Shown here one piece after another: positions 34,908 to 46,981 of a stretch of 60,000 bases of DNA; the first letter of the stretch is position 1, and every line of letters begins with the position of its first letter. The notes beneath the pieces were generated by a model. That model saw only the letters and a program-made list of their open reading frames with translations. It ran no database searches and had not been told where the DNA came from. The DNA is from Zygnema cylindricum (lineage: Eukaryota > Streptophyta > Zygnematophyceae > Zygnematales > Zygnemataceae), in assembly GCA_037447655.1 (NCBI GenBank), contig JBBHKE010002744.1:126001-186000 (forward strand), read 5' to 3'. The position numbers and the translations under genes were made by a program.

Positions 34908-35220
34908 GGCTTAGTCATCATATTTGCTACCATCTTCCCCTCCAGCAGATAACAGAGTTTCAAAATTATGTTCATCACCTTCTCTCTTACAAAATGCAGC
35001 TTGATATCAATGTGCTTGCTTTAGGATTGATGACTCGGGTAAGTTGCAATCGGAATAGCTGCCTGGTTGTCACACCACACTATTTAAGGTCCGAATTGCA
35101 TGAAATGAAGTTCTTCAATGAGATACTTTACCCACAATAACTCTTTCACAACTTAGCTCGTCGCCATATACTCAGCCTCCATTGTAGACTTAGTTGTTAA
35201 TTTTTGAAGCTTGTTGCTTG
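34908..35220 (-). pseudogene. Ty1/copia RNase H fragment
   Basis: The minus strand encodes SNKLQKLTTKSTMEAEYMA, then KELLWVKYL, CDNQAAIPIA, KHIDIKLHFVREKV and MVANMMTKP. These are the ordered landmarks of the C-terminal RNase H of copia polyproteins. In-frame stops and shifts interrupt it. The sequence differs from RT1-RT3, so it belongs to another copia lineage. Confidence 0.75.
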
Positions 35221-35674
35221 TAAAAGAAACAAAATACCACAATGCACAGCGGAAAGCTTCTAGGATCTCCCCGTAGCAATAGCACGAGTACATAGCACTC
35301 ACAGATAAAGGCCAAGCTTTATTAATCGGGAGGGAGAATACAAGTTGACAGTTCACTACAAAGGTCTACTCAAAGAGTTTATCTTTTTACTACGTCTGCT
35401 CCACTATTTAAACTAACTAGTTGCTAGTCAACCTAATACTGTACAAGTGTACACGTGGACCTTCATGGTCAACCGAGATCTATCCAAAATATCCTTCTAA
35501 ACTATACAGTTAAATCTACATTCTGCGGCGTTGCTATACTGCCACGTTGCGTTGCTATGCTCCGCTACGCTATTCAACTAAGTTGCTATGTTGCAATGTT
35601 GCGATGGTTTAGAATCGTAACTGCGCTGCTCTGGAACTGCAACTATAGCAGCCTAGTTTCTAGCCACTAAGCAC

Positions 35675-36073
35675 TCAACCCTGTAATCGTGTTACAATGC
35701 CTCCAACTAAGGATTTAGCGTCTCGCTGAACCTTGCTTAGTGAGGGAAATTGCAATTGCCGGAGCATGCCGTATGTCTTCTCACGGTACTCCTCGAATTC
35801 CTGTCGCAGGGTGTCAAATTGATTTTGAAGCAACTCACACCGAGTCCCCAACAGTGCAATATGATGGTATGCCGTTCCCAAATGTCTCCGAGTGATTCCC
35901 TCCCAAACCTGGTCCTCCTCTTCCTCCTGTACCTCCGTTGGTGCCTCGGGTTTTGGCGGAATGGCCGTCGGTGCAGGTTCTTCGGCTTGCTGTGCCCCTT
36001 CCGCCCCTCCCTCTACTGGTTCCCACCACGGTACTTTCCTTAATTTAAAGGAAACGTTTTTCCTGCTGGCTCG
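35675..36073 (-). pseudogene. C-terminal part of second charged-protein copy, cut by RT1
   Basis: This minus-strand frame encodes WWEPVEGGAEGAQQ, a Pro/Glu-rich spacer and a coiled-coil end (LLQNQFDTLRQEFEEYREK), stopping at 35675. When RT1 and one GCTCG duplication are left out of the reading, the frame is continuous with the core at 42545-43463. Its layout (core, Pro-rich linker, coiled coil, stop) parallels the protein at 23.8-25.6 kb. Confidence 0.65.
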
Positions 36074-37157
36074 TGTAGAAATTGATGGTTCGTTTAGTAT
36101 TTTTTAGGTCTAAAATAAAATGCAGAATATAAGCCAAGGGAATCTGCCTCTTACTTATCTCCTCAAATCCCACACTTGTTGTAGTCACTGAAAGTCGGAG
36201 ATGAAGCTAGACCCATGGCTGCCTATGCTATCCTAAGAATTACCGGTAGTAGATTAGTTGATTTACTAAAAGGAAAGCTATCAGATACAATATTTGATTT
36301 TGGTACCTACCGGCCGTTAAAGCCGCTGGTAGCCGCTAGCTCTATCCATTTAGTCTATGACTAGTGTTACAATATATTGTGTTTGATAATTAGATAAACA
36401 TTACTACGTTGACAAATTCATTTAACGGAAACTATTTAGAAGATACATAGGTTCGGTTATGTAAAATGAAACTCTGAGACCTCCATAAGTCCTCAGAGTG
36501 GACAGCTTCCAAGAAGCCTCTAGGATAATCCTGACCCCTTTGTGTTTAAGCAAAAATAACTGCCACCCTGGCAGACAAAAACTCTGACCTACGATTAAAT
36601 ATGCATTTAATCGGACGGGCAAAATGAATGCCGAGATCGCGGAAGAGGATTTCAGCGGTTTTTGGTCATCGCCACATCGGATGACACGTGGCAAAATGAC
36701 ATTGGATCGCGGCATCTCCGAGGATTAAGGGAGCAAATCCGGATATACCACGTGTCGACATTTAGACCATGTCGTACAGTATCCGTACAGAAAGTACACC
36801 GGCAGCTGTACTTTTGTGTACGGAATTTTAATATGATTGGTTCCGTACATCAGTAGATAGAGTTTGTGAGAGAGATATGACTTAGAAAAATTGGTAGATA
36901 GAACCCTCTCTCCGAGAAAGCTTCTGTTCAAAAGGTCAACTTTGACCCTCCATAACTTACTGCTCAGGGGAGCAAATTCAGAGATTCTTTTTGCTATCAA
37001 CTCAGATGAGTCTTGCCTTTTCACGGGGGAAGGTGGTCAAAGTTTTTGTTTGCCATGGTGGCAGTTATTCTTGATGAAACACAAAGAGGTCAGGATTATC
37101 TAAGAGGCTTTTAGCAAGCTGTTCATTCTGAAGACCTATGGAGGTCTCACAATTTTA
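36074..37157 (+). repeat. RT1 5' LTR
   Basis: It starts TGTAGAAATTG and ends ..CACAATTTTA; the terminal CA is mutated to TA. It carries two G-box motifs (36685-36690, 36749-36754), an antisense tRNA-like segment (36293-36358) and a foreign inverted LTR piece at 36467-36589. Confidence 0.85.
36467..36589 (-). repeat. Inverted LTR-end fragment inside RT1 5' LTR
   Basis: TGAAACTCTGAGACCTCC.. is the reverse complement of the 3' end of this LTR family (compare 37015-37157). The right LTR has an unrelated segment here (about 41893-41980). The piece therefore replaced LTR sequence rather than simply adding to it. Confidence 0.75.
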
Positions 37158-40100
37158 GGTTATGGGCCCACCCTCTAGGGTACCCATATTTAATGGAACT
37201 GGCTTCATATTCCGGGAAAGTATGATGACAGGAGCTCTATGCAAGAAAAGGTTTTGGGGGATAGTGAGTGGACGAGTGAGGCGTCCAACAAGTCTTAGAA
37301 TCCCTCCAGGGTTTGGAGGAAGCAGATTCACAAAGAAAGCAGATCCATCTTCAACAAAGGAGACAAAGGAAAGAGAGGTGATGGACAAACAAACGGAGAA
37401 GGAGACCACTACACCAATAGCAACTGGGTCAGCATTTATGTCACCTATTTCGAGGAACGAGGAGAATGATACTGATACCTATGACTTCAACAATATGGCG
37501 GCAAAGCACTTCATCCTCCGCCATCTTACTCAAGGGCTTGCATGTCCTCATTTGCAGGTAGAAAGGACATCTGATCTTTGGAAGGCTCTCATAGAGATGT
37601 ATCGAAGTGGTAGGATTTTGCAACAACAATTGGCTGATCAAAAAGTTAAAGAGTATGTATACAAAGGGGGGAAGATGTTGGATTTTTGCAATGAGCTTGC
37701 TGCACTTTTCATGAGCTATAGAATGCGGGAAAAGATTTTAGTGAAAAAGAAAATGTTAATTGTTTACTGATGAAGTTACCCGATGAGTTCGAGAACATAG
37801 TCAACCGTGTGCAGGACTTGCCGGACGCAAGGTGGATATGGAACTCAGTGGTAGGGATGATTCTCGTTCGGGAGAATACGATTGAGATCCGAAGGGGAGG
37901 AAAGAGTGGGCAAGCCTTGGCTGCTGCGACCGATTGGAGGAACAACGATTCCCGAAAACCGGTCGGAAACTATGGGGGGAGGAAGCACAAAAATCAGACT
38001 GACAAGTTCAAAGCAAGGGCTCCCAAAGGTTTCTGTCATTTTTGTAAGAAACTAGGGCACTATATGTCAAAGTGCACAAAGCTAACCAAGCTTTAGTTAA
38101 AGGAATGGCAGACTGGTGGAACCCCGAAAGGAAAGAAAAAGGCCCTTGTGACACATGTACATGAGGCGAAATCCGAGGACGAGGACGATGAGTTCCTATT
38201 GGATGAGGAGTTGGAGGCGAAAAACGAGGTCGAAATTCCCGAAGGCAGAAATGTGCTTACGGTGGATTGAAAGGTGAAGCAGGCTGGATTATAGATTCAG
38301 GTGCCTCCATGCACATGTGTAAGGATAAGCACCTGTTCACTAAGATAAGAAAGATTCCCACCGTAGAGATAGTGTACGGGAATGGGAGGATATTCACAAC
38401 TTCTCTTGTAGGATCAGTAGATCTGAAAGTGTTAGTAGAAGGAAAGACATCTATAGTAACATTCTCCGTTGTATTGTTTATTCCGGAGCTGAACAAAAAC
38501 CTCATCTCTACATCTGTATTAGATGATAATTGTTTTTTTACTAGCACTAGGGAAGGAGTCTTTACTGCTAGTTTTGAGGAGGAGGTCTATTTCATTGCTG
38601 AGAAAGGTAGCGAAGGGATGTTTAGGCATATTTTAAGAATGAAACAAAGAAACTTTATTATGCTAGTGTTCATGATATTATGATGTGGCATAAGAGGTTT
38701 GGGCATGTGAATCTAGATATGTTAAGAGAGATTAAAAAGATGGGAGTGGTGGAAGGGATTCAATTAAGTGAGAGTGATAATATAAGTGATTCTAGTGGAT
38801 GTGCTCAAGGTAAAGCACACAGATTACCTTTTCCCAAAACAGCCTCTTTTAAGGGAGAAAAAATTCTAGATTTAGTACACACATATATTTGGGGACCGAC
38901 TAAAGTGCCCTCATCGTGGAGGAAGAGATTTATGATGACTATCACTGATGATTGGTCTCGGTATTCCAGGGTGTATTTTTGAAAAACAAGTCAGAAACTT
39001 AGGATTGTTTTAGACAATATAAAGCATGGAGCGAAAAACTCCATGAAACTCCAATCAAGAGAATAAGGAGTGACAATGGTGGAGAATATACTTCTGACCA
39101 GTTTGAGGATTTTCTGAGAAAAGATGGAGTCCAACACAAAAAGACACTTCCAAAAAACCCGGATGTGAATAAAGTAGTTGAAAGATTAAATAGGAAAATA
39201 AGTGATAATGCTAGAAGTATGTTGTTCTATAAGAAAAAAAAAGGTTTTGGGCAGAAGCAAGGAATTGTGCTAATTACCTCAAAAATAGAGTTCTTACTTC
39301 AGCTATAAAAGACCAAACACCTGATGAGAGATGGACAGGCCGGAAACCAGACATATCTCACTTAAAGGTTTTCGGCAGTCAAGTATTCAGTCTAGATACA
39401 GATCAGTCTAATTCGAAGCTAAATCCTAAAGGAAAACCGGGATACTTATTAGGATATGATGAGGATGATAAAGGATATAGAGTTTATGATCTAAAAAGGG
39501 ATGATACAATCTTAGTAAAGCATCTAGTAGTTATGGATGAAGGAAAGTCTGTGGATCCCTTCAAATATACAAAGTCAATATAAATCAGATTTGAGTCAGA
39601 AAATTCCGATGACTTTGATCTTCTAACTATCCAGGTTTTAGAGAAGATGACATTATTGCAGGTACAAATCAGACCGAAAAGAACACGGCTGTGGAAACTC
39701 CAGTGACAACTCTACTTGAAGCGGAAGATGTGGTGGAAATTGATTCAAAATCAAGGGATAGAGGAGAAGCCGAGATTGTTTGAAAGAACTCACGAGAACC
39801 ATCTTTTCCGGCAACAAATTTTGAGAGGGGGAGGAGAAGTAGCAAAAGATTGCAAGAAAAATAGGTTAATAACAAGGTAACAAAACTATCTCATCAAGAT
39901 GAACCTCAGACTTATGGAGAGGCGATGACTTGTCTAGAAAGGAACCGGTGGAAGACAGCCATCAATGAGGAGATGGCCTCAATTATGGCAGTCGATACTT
40001 GGGAGCTGGTGGATTGTCCACCTAATCAAAAACCAATCGTTTGTTAGTGGGTTTTCAAATTAAAAATGAACCCAGATAACACAATCAAGCGCTACAAGGC

Positions 40101-41490
40101 CGGATTAGTGGCAAAGGGATTTACACAAAAGGAGGGAATTGCCTACGAGGAAACCTTTGCTCTGGTGGTCAGATTTCCCTCCGTCGGCATACTTCTTAGT
40201 CTGGCAGCAGCGGAAGACATGAAGGTGCACTATATGGACATCAAGAAAACCTTTTTGCATGGAGAATTGGAAGAGGAGATCTTCATGCGACAACCCGAAC
40301 GATTTGTGGAGGAAGGAGAGGAGAGTAAGGTATGCCGGTTGATTAAATCTCTTTATGGTTTGAAACAGGCGCCTTGACATTGGAATAAGAAGCTTGATGA
40401 ATTTCTTAGCGGTCTAGGATACATCCGGATCAGCTTAGATCACTCAATCTATGTTTTTGAAGATGAGGAAGGTGATATATTTATTGCAACTTATATAAAT
40501 GATTTACTTGTTTTAAGTAAATCAATGGAAAAAATTAATAAATTGAAAACCGATCTTAAGGGGAGATTTGAAATAAAGGATATGGGGGAAGCAAAATATA
40601 TTTTGGGAATTCAAGTAGAAAGAGATCGAAAAAGAAAGATTATAAGATTGACTCAAAAGGAAGCAATAGGGAATTTGCTTGAAAAATTTCAGATGGATAA
40701 AGCTAATAGTTGTACAACTCCAATGGAGTTGAAGAAGGGAAGTAAGGGGAGTGAGGAAGAAGGAGTCATAGTCTTAGACAAGGAATTATCTCCTGAAGAA
40801 CAGAAGTTCATGCAGACTATTCCTTACAGGCAAGAAGTGGGAAGTCTAATCTATTTTATGAATTGTACCCGGACGGATTTAGTTGCAGCTGTAGGAGTGC
40901 TGAGTAGAAGTCTAAATGCTCCCACTAAAAGGGATTGGGAGGCAGCTAGGAGAGTCCGTAGATATTTGATAGGAACTAGGGATCTATGGTTGCATTTGGG
41001 TGGGAAGAATACTGACATAACTACATGGAGTGATGCCAGTTTTGGTGATGCTCCAATGAGGAGATGTACTTCTGGATATGTATTATATGTGGGTGATGGG
41101 GCTTGCTGTTGAAGTAGCAAACAGCAAAAGGTTATTGCTCAGTCCACCATGGAGGCTGAGTATATGGCCTTTTGCTTTGTTGTAAAAGAATTGATGTGGG
41201 TCAAGTCTTTGCTTGGTGAGCTTGGTCACCTTAAGAGTGGTGTGCAATTTTTTTTTTTGTGATAGTCAAGCAGCAAATGCTATTTCTGCCAATCCTATAA
41301 ATCATTTTAAAGCCAAACACATGGACATTAGACTCAACTTTGTTAGAGAGAAAGTAGAAGAAAATATAATAAGTTTAGAGTACCGACCAGATAGCGAGAT
41401 GGTAGCAAATATGATGACCAAACCTTTGCCTTCCCCTAAGCTAATTTACTGCAGGGAGAAGTGTGGTCTCAAATTGAAGATTGACAAGAA
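37139..41490 (+). pseudogene. RT1 gag-pol, degraded
   Basis: This is one long copia polyprotein region. The start codon at 37139 lies inside the LTR, but the frame meets TAG at the LTR end; the ATG in the primer site (37162) opens the next stretch. Gag runs to a frameshift near 37740, then resumes with the zinc knuckle. The protease begins about 38267. Integrase from 38680 is open to about 38980 and then broken repeatedly. Reverse transcriptase is best seen at 40066-40377 (FLHGELEEEIFMRQPE) and 40525-41112. RNase H has SDASFGDAPMRRCTSGYV and TMEAEYMA, ending about 41490. Confidence 0.85.
37158..37172 (+). other. RT1 primer-binding site (half initiator tRNA-Met)
   Basis: GGTTATGGGCCCACC directly follows the 5' LTR. 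It is complementary to the anticodon stem-loop of eukaryotic initiator tRNA-Met (anticodon CAU) rather than to the tRNA 3' end. The same site is used in RT2 and RT3. Confidence 0.8.
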
Positions 41491-41501
41491 AATAAGGGGA
41501 G

Positions 41502-42544
41502 TGTAGAAATTGATGGTTCGTTTAGTGTTTTCTAGGTCTACAATAAATGCAAAAAAGAAGCCTGGGCAGTCTGCCTCTAACTTCTCTCCTCAACTCCCAC
41601 ACTTGTTGCAGTCACTGAAAGTCTGAGATGAAGTTAGAGGCATGGCTGCCTATGCTATCCTGAGATTTACGGGTAATAGATTAGTTAATTTACTAAAACA
41701 AAAGTTGTCGGACACATGATTTGATCCTGGTACCTACAAGCCGTCAAAGCAGCCGGTAGCCGGTAGCTCTATCCATTTAGTCTATGACTAGTGTTACAAT
41801 ATATTGTGTTTGATAATTAGATAAACATTACTACGCTAACAAATTCATTTAACGGAAACTATTTAGAAGATACATAAGTTCGGTTTTGTAAAAGTACGGA
41901 TTAGGGTACAGACAAGAAACTAGTACCGCACATTAATTTCGATAGCGAAACGATACCTCGCAGGTATTTATTACGGCTACGATTAAATATGCATTTAATC
42001 GGACAGCCGGAATGAATGCCAAGATGGCGAAAGAGGATTTTGGCGGTTTTTGGTCATCGCCATATAAAATAACACGTGGCAAAATGACATTGGATCACGG
42101 CATCTCCGCGGATTAAGGGAGCATATCCGGATATACCACGTGTCGACATTTAGACCATGTCGTACAAAATCCGTATAGAAAGTACACCAGCAACTATACT
42201 TTTGTGTACGGAAGTGTATATGATTGGATCCGTACATCAGTAAATAGAGTTTGTGAGAGAGATAGGACTTAGAAAAATTGGTAGATAGGACCCTCTCTCC
42301 TAGAGAGCTTCTGTACAAAAGGTCAACTTTGACCCTCCATAACTTACTGCTCAGGGGAGCAAATTCAGAGATTCTTTTTGCTATTGACTCAGAGGAGTCT
42401 TCCCTTCACAAGGAAGATGGTGGTCATAGTTTTTGTTTGCCAAGGTGGCAGTTATTCTTGCTGAAATACAAAGGGGTCAGGGTAATCGTAGAGGCTTCTT
42501 TCAAGCTGTTCATTTTGAGGACCTATGGAGGTCTCAAAGTTTCA
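41502..42544 (+). repeat. RT1 3' LTR
   Basis: It starts TGTAGAAATTG after the polypurine tract and ends ..AAAGTTTCA, next to the GCTCG duplication. G-boxes lie at 42073-42078 and 42137-42142. The antisense tRNA-like segment is at 41719-41782 (on the minus strand AATGGATAGAGC.. and GGATCAAATC). Confidence 0.9.
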
Positions 42545-43463
42545 GCTCGGGCTTGTTGCAGGGGGTTCTTCTGGGCAAGCTTGAGTATTTGTACCTCTGG
42601 TGTGACTTCCGCCCGAAAGATAATGTCGTGTAGACGAACATCCCACGGGTGGTAATGGCGTAGTAACCCAGGAACATCCACCCTGTACCGATAGTTATCT
42701 TCAACTATTTCCACAAACGACAGGGTATGAGGGTTCAACTGCACATAACCCTTATGTTTATTCCCTAAGTCCTTCATCCTCATGAAATTTTAGGCCGAGT
42801 GGGACGACACGCTGGCAGGGATGTTAACAGGATCCCCAGGTTTTCGTGTGCGCTACGCTGCTGGCCAATCCGAAGGGTACCAATGGAAGCGTTTGGCAAA
42901 ACTAAAGGCGAGGTCTGGATGTAGAGGGTCGACAGGGAGTGGGAAAAGGTAGTCTAGAATTTCTTCCCCTTTCTCACTTTCCTCGTCCGTCTCCAATTTT
43001 TCCCGTCGTAGAACAAATATGTCATCTCGTTGGGATATTGTGCCTCAGCCCTCTTTTCGGAACTCTCCAAAACTGCTCCTCTGCGGTGCTCTCTTTATTA
43101 GGATCCCTCATCACCTCTAGATCCGAGGCACGCTCCTCTATTTGTGGGGGTGTCGGTTCCCGTTCTGGCTCATCTTCGTCCGAGAGTTTATAGTCTTCTT
43201 CATCCTCCTGATCCCCCTCTTAGAGTGGGTTATACTCAGGGTCTTATGATTTTTCTGACCCCTCCCCTCCACTGGTCTTCGCCGGCCCTGCCACACTACT
43301 TGTCGTCCGTTCCAGTTCTGGTCTTCCTTCTACCTCCCTCCTCCAGTCTACCTCTACCATGACCTCTGTCGCCGCTAACAATCTATCGAGGCCGGGTACT
43401 TCCTCTAGCCCTACACGTACAAGCCTCTTCCTTTTAGCTGGTGGAGAGGACGAGGACGCCATG
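42545..43463 (-). pseudogene. N-terminal and core part of second charged-protein copy, cut by RT1
   Basis: It starts at the ATG at 43463 (SSSSPPAKRKRLVRVG, basic). An acidic region (SDEDEPEREPTPP) follows, then the conserved core YRYRVDVPGLLRHYHPWDVRL and TPEVQILKLAQKNPLQQAR, parallel to the core of the protein at 23.8-25.6 kb. Several stops and frame changes lie between 42780 and 43250. RT1 is inserted just after the core. The family is unrecognised. Confidence 0.6.
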
Positions 43464-43930
43464 GTTGTTGTTGTACAAGATAATTTCGGTAGTTGAAGAA
43501 GAGAAGGTAAGCTGGCTGTGCAGAGCAAAACACTCACTCAACAATTTGGACTAGGTGGTTCGCGAAGGCTGATGGCAGTCTTAACCGTGAGGGTTAAGGG
43601 TTTTATTGTTGGACTTTTCCAACCGTCGGAGCACGCGAGGGTATCGCAACGTGTAACATTTGATAAACTGCGCTGCTGCGACGAAACCGAGAGTTCGTCA
43701 TCACCAATGTAGCGAAACAAAGTTGCGCCGTTGTGCTTTTCTGTCAGCGCAGCGATGGCGCTGCGATCCTCTGACGGCGCCGCGACTATGCCCTACTTTG
43801 GTGGTTGCGCAACCATAACGCTGCGGTCCGCTAACACCGCTGCCGCGTTTCTTCCCCGCGTCCCCAATATGATTTCAATGGTTGCGATACTGCGATTTGT
43901 TTTGTCACTGCGTCCGCTGCATTTGCTCCC

Positions 43931-44097
43931 CTAGTGAAGCCGAGTGTCCGCACTCTGCGTAAACCGGCGGAGTAACTCAGGGGAATTGAGATCTTCCTCG
44001 TTCACCGAAGAGTCGTCTTCAACACCATAACCCTTCCAACGCACCAAATATTGGGTAGGGTTAGAATTTCGAGAGCAACGCGACAAAAAGATGTCCT
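43931..44097 (-). pseudogene. Gypsy chromovirus chromodomain (3' end of split element)
   Basis: The minus strand encodes YLVRWKGYGVEDDSSV and NSPELLRRF with a stop at 43931. This is the chromodomain at the C-terminus of chromovirus integrases, which guides insertion to particular chromatin. The first strand of the domain (EYKVEDIFLSR) is split by RT2: part lies at 51627-51660. Downstream on the minus strand GGGGAGCAAA may be the polypurine tract, with the 3' LTR beginning near 43920. The LTR end was not located. Confidence 0.75.
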
Positions 44098-45089
44098 TGT
44101 TGAAATTTAAGGTATTTTCTAGGTTATTTAAATGATTTAAGTAGGAGCAAGAAAAAGCAGAGGCAGCTTACTTCTACCTTCTCTCTCTAGCCCCCATACT
44201 TGTTGTAGTCACTGAAGGCTGGAGAGGAAGCTAGAGCCATGGCTGCCTATGCTCCTTCTAGACAAAGAAGGCAGATCCTTGGAAAACTTACCAAAAGGAT
44301 TGACGGACCCTGAATTTGATCCTAGTACTTACCATCCGTCAAAGTAGCCGTTAGTCTTACCCTGTAGTCTAAGACCAGTGCTGAAGTATATAGGGTAGGA
44401 TAGCTACTTAAAGATGACGAAATTGAGAAGTTTAATTAACTGACAAACGGACCACAATCACAGAAACACAGTTTAAATAGAATTACACCAGTTATGTACT
44501 ACTTGTATTTTAAAGGGCTATAAATTAAGGCTGACATCAATCTAACAACGGGGAAAGAAGCCGGCATCGCGGAATGGTCGATTTGGCGGTTTGCGGTCAT
44601 AACCACAACGGGTGACACGTGGCAGCATGACATTGGATGACGGCATCTTCGGGACATACTATGGCGAACCCGGATATGGCAGGCATCGTCATTCTGGCCA
44701 AGTCGTACAATGGCCGTACATAAAGTACTTCGGACCAAGTACCTTTCTGTACTGTACATTTAATTGATTGGCTCCGTACATCAGTACGAGAGAGTTTAGA
44801 GAGGGGTTTAGGACTTAGAAAATTAGAGGTAGCCGCCTCTCTCTCACAGAGCTCTTGTACAAAAGGGTCATCTTCGACCATTTATAATTAACTGCTCAAG
44901 GGAGCAAATTCAAGGATTCTTTTTGTGACAGACTTAGGGGAGTCTGCCCTTCCAAGGGGTGCAGTTCGGTCAGTCTGTATTGTGTCACCGTGTCAGCATT
45001 ATTCAGACAAAGCTTAAAGAACAAAGGTTATCCTAGAGGCTTCTAGTAAGCTGCCTACTCTGAGTACCAATGCAGGTCTCACAGTTGCA
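44098..45089 (+). repeat. RT2 5' LTR
   Basis: It starts TGTTGAAATTTAAGG and ends CACAGTTGCA. It has a G-box at 44616-44621, an antisense tRNA-like segment at about 44313-44380, and repeated GTAC motifs at 44690-44785. Confidence 0.9.
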
Positions 45090-45104
45090 GGTTATTGGCC
45101 CACC
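45090..45104 (+). other. RT2 primer-binding site (half initiator tRNA-Met)
   Basis: GGTTATTGGCCCACC has one mismatch to the site of RT1 and RT3, at the base that pairs inside the CAU anticodon. It immediately follows the 5' LTR. Confidence 0.75.
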
Positions 45105-45803
45105 TTCTAGGGTGCCCATATTCAATGGGACTGGGTTCATCTACTTGGAGAGTATGGTGATGGGAGCCCTATGTGAGAAAAGATTTTGGGGAATAGTGAG
45201 TGGACGCGTGAAGCGCCCATCCGGTCGTGCTATTCCTCCAGGGTTTGGAGGAAGCAAATTTGGTAGGAAACCAGATCCACCGTCATCAGAGGAATTAGAA
45301 GACGGAGAAAGCATCATGATGGAAAAAATGAAAAATAAAGAGAAAACCACACCTATAGCAACTGGATCTGCTTTCATGTCTTCTATTCCGAGGAATGAGG
45401 AGAATGATATCGATACTTGAGACTACAACAACATGGCAGCCAAACATTTTGTCCTTCGTCATCTCACACAAGGACTCGCAAGCCCTCATTTGTAGGTGGA
45501 AAGGGCATCCGATCTGTGTGATGCGCTTATATAGATGTACCGTAGCGTTATTATTTAGGAACAAAAGCTAGCTGACGAAAGGATCAATGGATACTTTCAC
45601 AAAGGAGAGAAGATGCTCGATTTTTGCAATGAGTTGGCTATACTCTTCATGGAGTTAGAGAATGTCGGAAAAGTAGAAACCGAGAAAGCAAAGTTACACT
45701 GCTTACTCATGAAACTACCCGATGAGTATGAGAACATTGTAAACCGGGTACAGGATCTACCAGACTCCAGGTGGATAAAGAATTCAGTAGTTGGTATGAT
45801 TCT

Positions 45804-46981
45804 TGAAACTCTGAGACCTCCATTGGCCCTCAGAGTAAGCAAATCCAAAAGAAGCTTATCTAGATAGTGCCGACTCCAAGTTGATATAAAACCAAATGAC
45901 TGACCCCTTGACAATCACAAACCCATTATAGCTTCACCCCTGTGAAATAAGACTTTCTGTGTGCTCAGTTCCACCACAGAATGCAAAGTTAGAACATGAG
46001 ATTTGGACACATTCACCCACTTTGACTTTCCCTTAGAACTACCGCCACCCTGGAAGACAAAAACCCTGACCGACTACACCCCTGTGTGGCCTAGACTCCC
46101 TTGAGTGCGGAGCAAAAAAAATCACTGAAAATGGTCAAGTAAATTGATAGTTATGGCTGGCCAAAGTTTGCCATTTTTACAAGGTGCTCTCTGGAAGAGG
46201 CAGCTACCTACCCAAAATTTTCTAAGTCCTGTTCCCCCTCTACAACTCTATCTACTGAAGTACGGCACCAATTAAAATACTGTGTCGTACAGAAAAGTAC
46301 AGGTGTCGGTGTATTTCTGTACGGTCATCGTACGACATGGCCAAAATGTCGACACGTGTCATATCGGGATTCGTTTCCGTAATCCCCGGAGTTGCCACAA
46401 TCAAATATGGTTTTGCCACGTGTCATTCGATGTGGCGGTGATCGCAAACCGCCAAAATCCTATTCCGCGATCTCGGCATCTTTCGCGGCCGTCCGATCAA
46501 ATCTGGATTTTAATCATAGCCGTCATAAATACTTGCGCGGTATACTTTTTGTTGTCAAACAAAATGCGTGGTATTTATTTCGTAACCGTATCGTACTTTG
46601 TAATTTAGATAACTGTATCTATGCACTACGTATATATTTCCAGTTAAATGATAAAGTCTACGTGTAACAAATAAAATAATTATCAAACCATATACGTCTC
46701 AATACCAACGCTAGACTAAACGGTTACAGCTACCGCCTATGATTGATTGACAGACGGCACTTACCACGATCAATTCGTGGGTCCGTCAACTAACTTTTGG
46801 TAACAGTACCTAATTTACCCCCTGTCTTCTCTAGAGAGCTTAGGCAGCCATGGCTCTAGCTCCCTATCCAGCCTTCAGTGACTACAACAAGTGTCGGGGC
46901 TTGGAGAGGGGAGTAAGAGGGAGACTGCCTCTGCCTTTTTCTATCCTATTTACAGACCTAAAAAATACACAAATATCAACA
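45804..46981 (-). mobile_element. Reversed solo copia LTR inside RT2 gag
   Basis: It reads TGAAACTCTGAGACCTCC.. to ..AAATATCAACA, the reverse complement of an LTR beginning TGTTGATATTTG and ending AGAGTTTCA. The duplication ATTCT lies at 45799-45803 and 46982-46986. It has the G-boxes and GTAC motifs of the family (near 46350-46425). No internal region remains, so it arose by LTR-LTR recombination after insertion. Confidence 0.85.

Larger units (their letters stand above)
36074..42544 (+). mobile_element. Ty1/copia LTR retrotransposon RT1
   Basis: This is a 6.47-kb element with a GCTCG target duplication (36069-36073, 42545-42549). LTRs are 36074-37157 and 41502-42544, starting TGTAGAAATTG; the right one ends TTTCA. 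The primer site is at 37158-37172 and the polypurine tract AGAAAATAAGGGGAG ends at 41501. Order: gag with zinc knuckle CHFCKKLGHYMSKC (about 38030), protease WIIDSGASMHMC (about 38290), integrase zinc finger HKRFGH..CAQGKAHR (38690-38830), integrase core, reverse transcriptase and RNase H. Many stops and frameshifts interrupt it, and the catalytic YVDD position of the reverse transcriptase reads YIND. The LTRs differ considerably, so it is the oldest of the three. It interrupts the charged-protein pseudogene. Confidence 0.9.

Noticed and set aside
35675-43463. Intron of 6.5 kb in the charged-protein gene
   Set aside because: The intervening DNA is a complete LTR element on the opposite strand with a GCTCG target duplication, so it is an insertion.
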